A stretch of 64,000 nt of DNA from Enterovibrio paralichthyis. GTDB taxonomy: Bacteria; Pseudomonadota; Gammaproteobacteria; Enterobacterales; Vibrionaceae. Made by a program: the position numbers and the translations under genes. The stretch spans positions 1-64,000 of the forward strand of contig NZ_JAHUTS010000003.1 in the NCBI RefSeq assembly GCF_019209835.1. Reading direction: 5' to 3'. Positions 64,000-64,000 of this stretch are shown piece by piece; within the stretch, counting starts at the first letter, position 1, and each line of letters opens with the position of its first letter. The notes beneath the pieces were generated by a model, which ran no database searches, was not told the DNA's origin, and saw only the letters and a list, made by a program, of their open reading frames with translations.

Positions 64000-64000
64000 A

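Overview
The window is a replication-origin segment of the second chromosome of a Vibrionaceae bacterium. The closest feel is Grimontia, Enterovibrio or Photobacterium, but the genus is an inference. The evidence is the block rctB - ori2 - parA2 - parB2 (about 37.8-43.3 kb). It has six RctB-type iterons at an exact 23-bp period, a perfect DnaA box, two 33-bp copies of a 39-mer-like element and a Dam-site-rich leader. Six 15-bp palindromes matching the Vibrio chromosome 2 centromere consensus NTTTACANTGTAAAN are spread between 11.0 and 48.8 kb. No rRNA, tRNA, CRISPR array, prophage or integron was seen. The only mobile-looking DNA is at the extreme left.

Left part (1-15 kb): a REP-associated (Y1/HUH) transposase with a duplicated 3' fragment and REP-like repeats; two orphan hypotheticals; a nitrosative-stress module (norR, then hcp-hcr behind a sigma-54 promoter with two NorR boxes); a shortened MerR gene; small hypotheticals; an SDR/LysR divergent pair; a GNAT-nitrilase fusion; and a DMT transporter/LysR divergent pair.

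Middle (15-37.5 kb): a secreted protein overlapping a chemoreceptor with a very acidic tail; an alpha/beta hydrolase; a GNAT; a single-domain globin and an SRAP (HMCES/YedK) protein, convergent with overlapping stops; torE-torC-torA for trimethylamine N-oxide respiration; a soluble four-PAS chemoreceptor; a GH13 paralogue that has lost its catalytic glutamate; a CDGSH-glutamate synthase fusion; and an alpha-glucoside operon (binding protein, two permeases, active GH13 glucosidase, ATPase).

Right part (37.8-64 kb): the chromosome 2 origin and partition genes; tmcA and a PHP-domain hydrolase; a PilZ protein; a fapA (DUF342) gene interrupted by an in-frame TGA; a complete Lap-type adhesin-secretion and c-di-GMP control operon (lapC, tolC/lapE, an OmpA lipoprotein, lapG, lapD, lapB) with no adhesin in the window; a DctB/DctD-like two-component pair whose regulator has lost several sigma-54 activator residues; pdxH; a PAS-LuxR regulator; a 48-residue small gene between two terminators; and the 3' part of a PEGA/formylglycine-generating-enzyme-like gene running off the window.

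Functionally this is a secondary-replicon core: replication and segregation machinery plus environmental modules for anaerobic and NO physiology, chemotaxis, sugar scavenging and c-di-GMP-controlled attachment.
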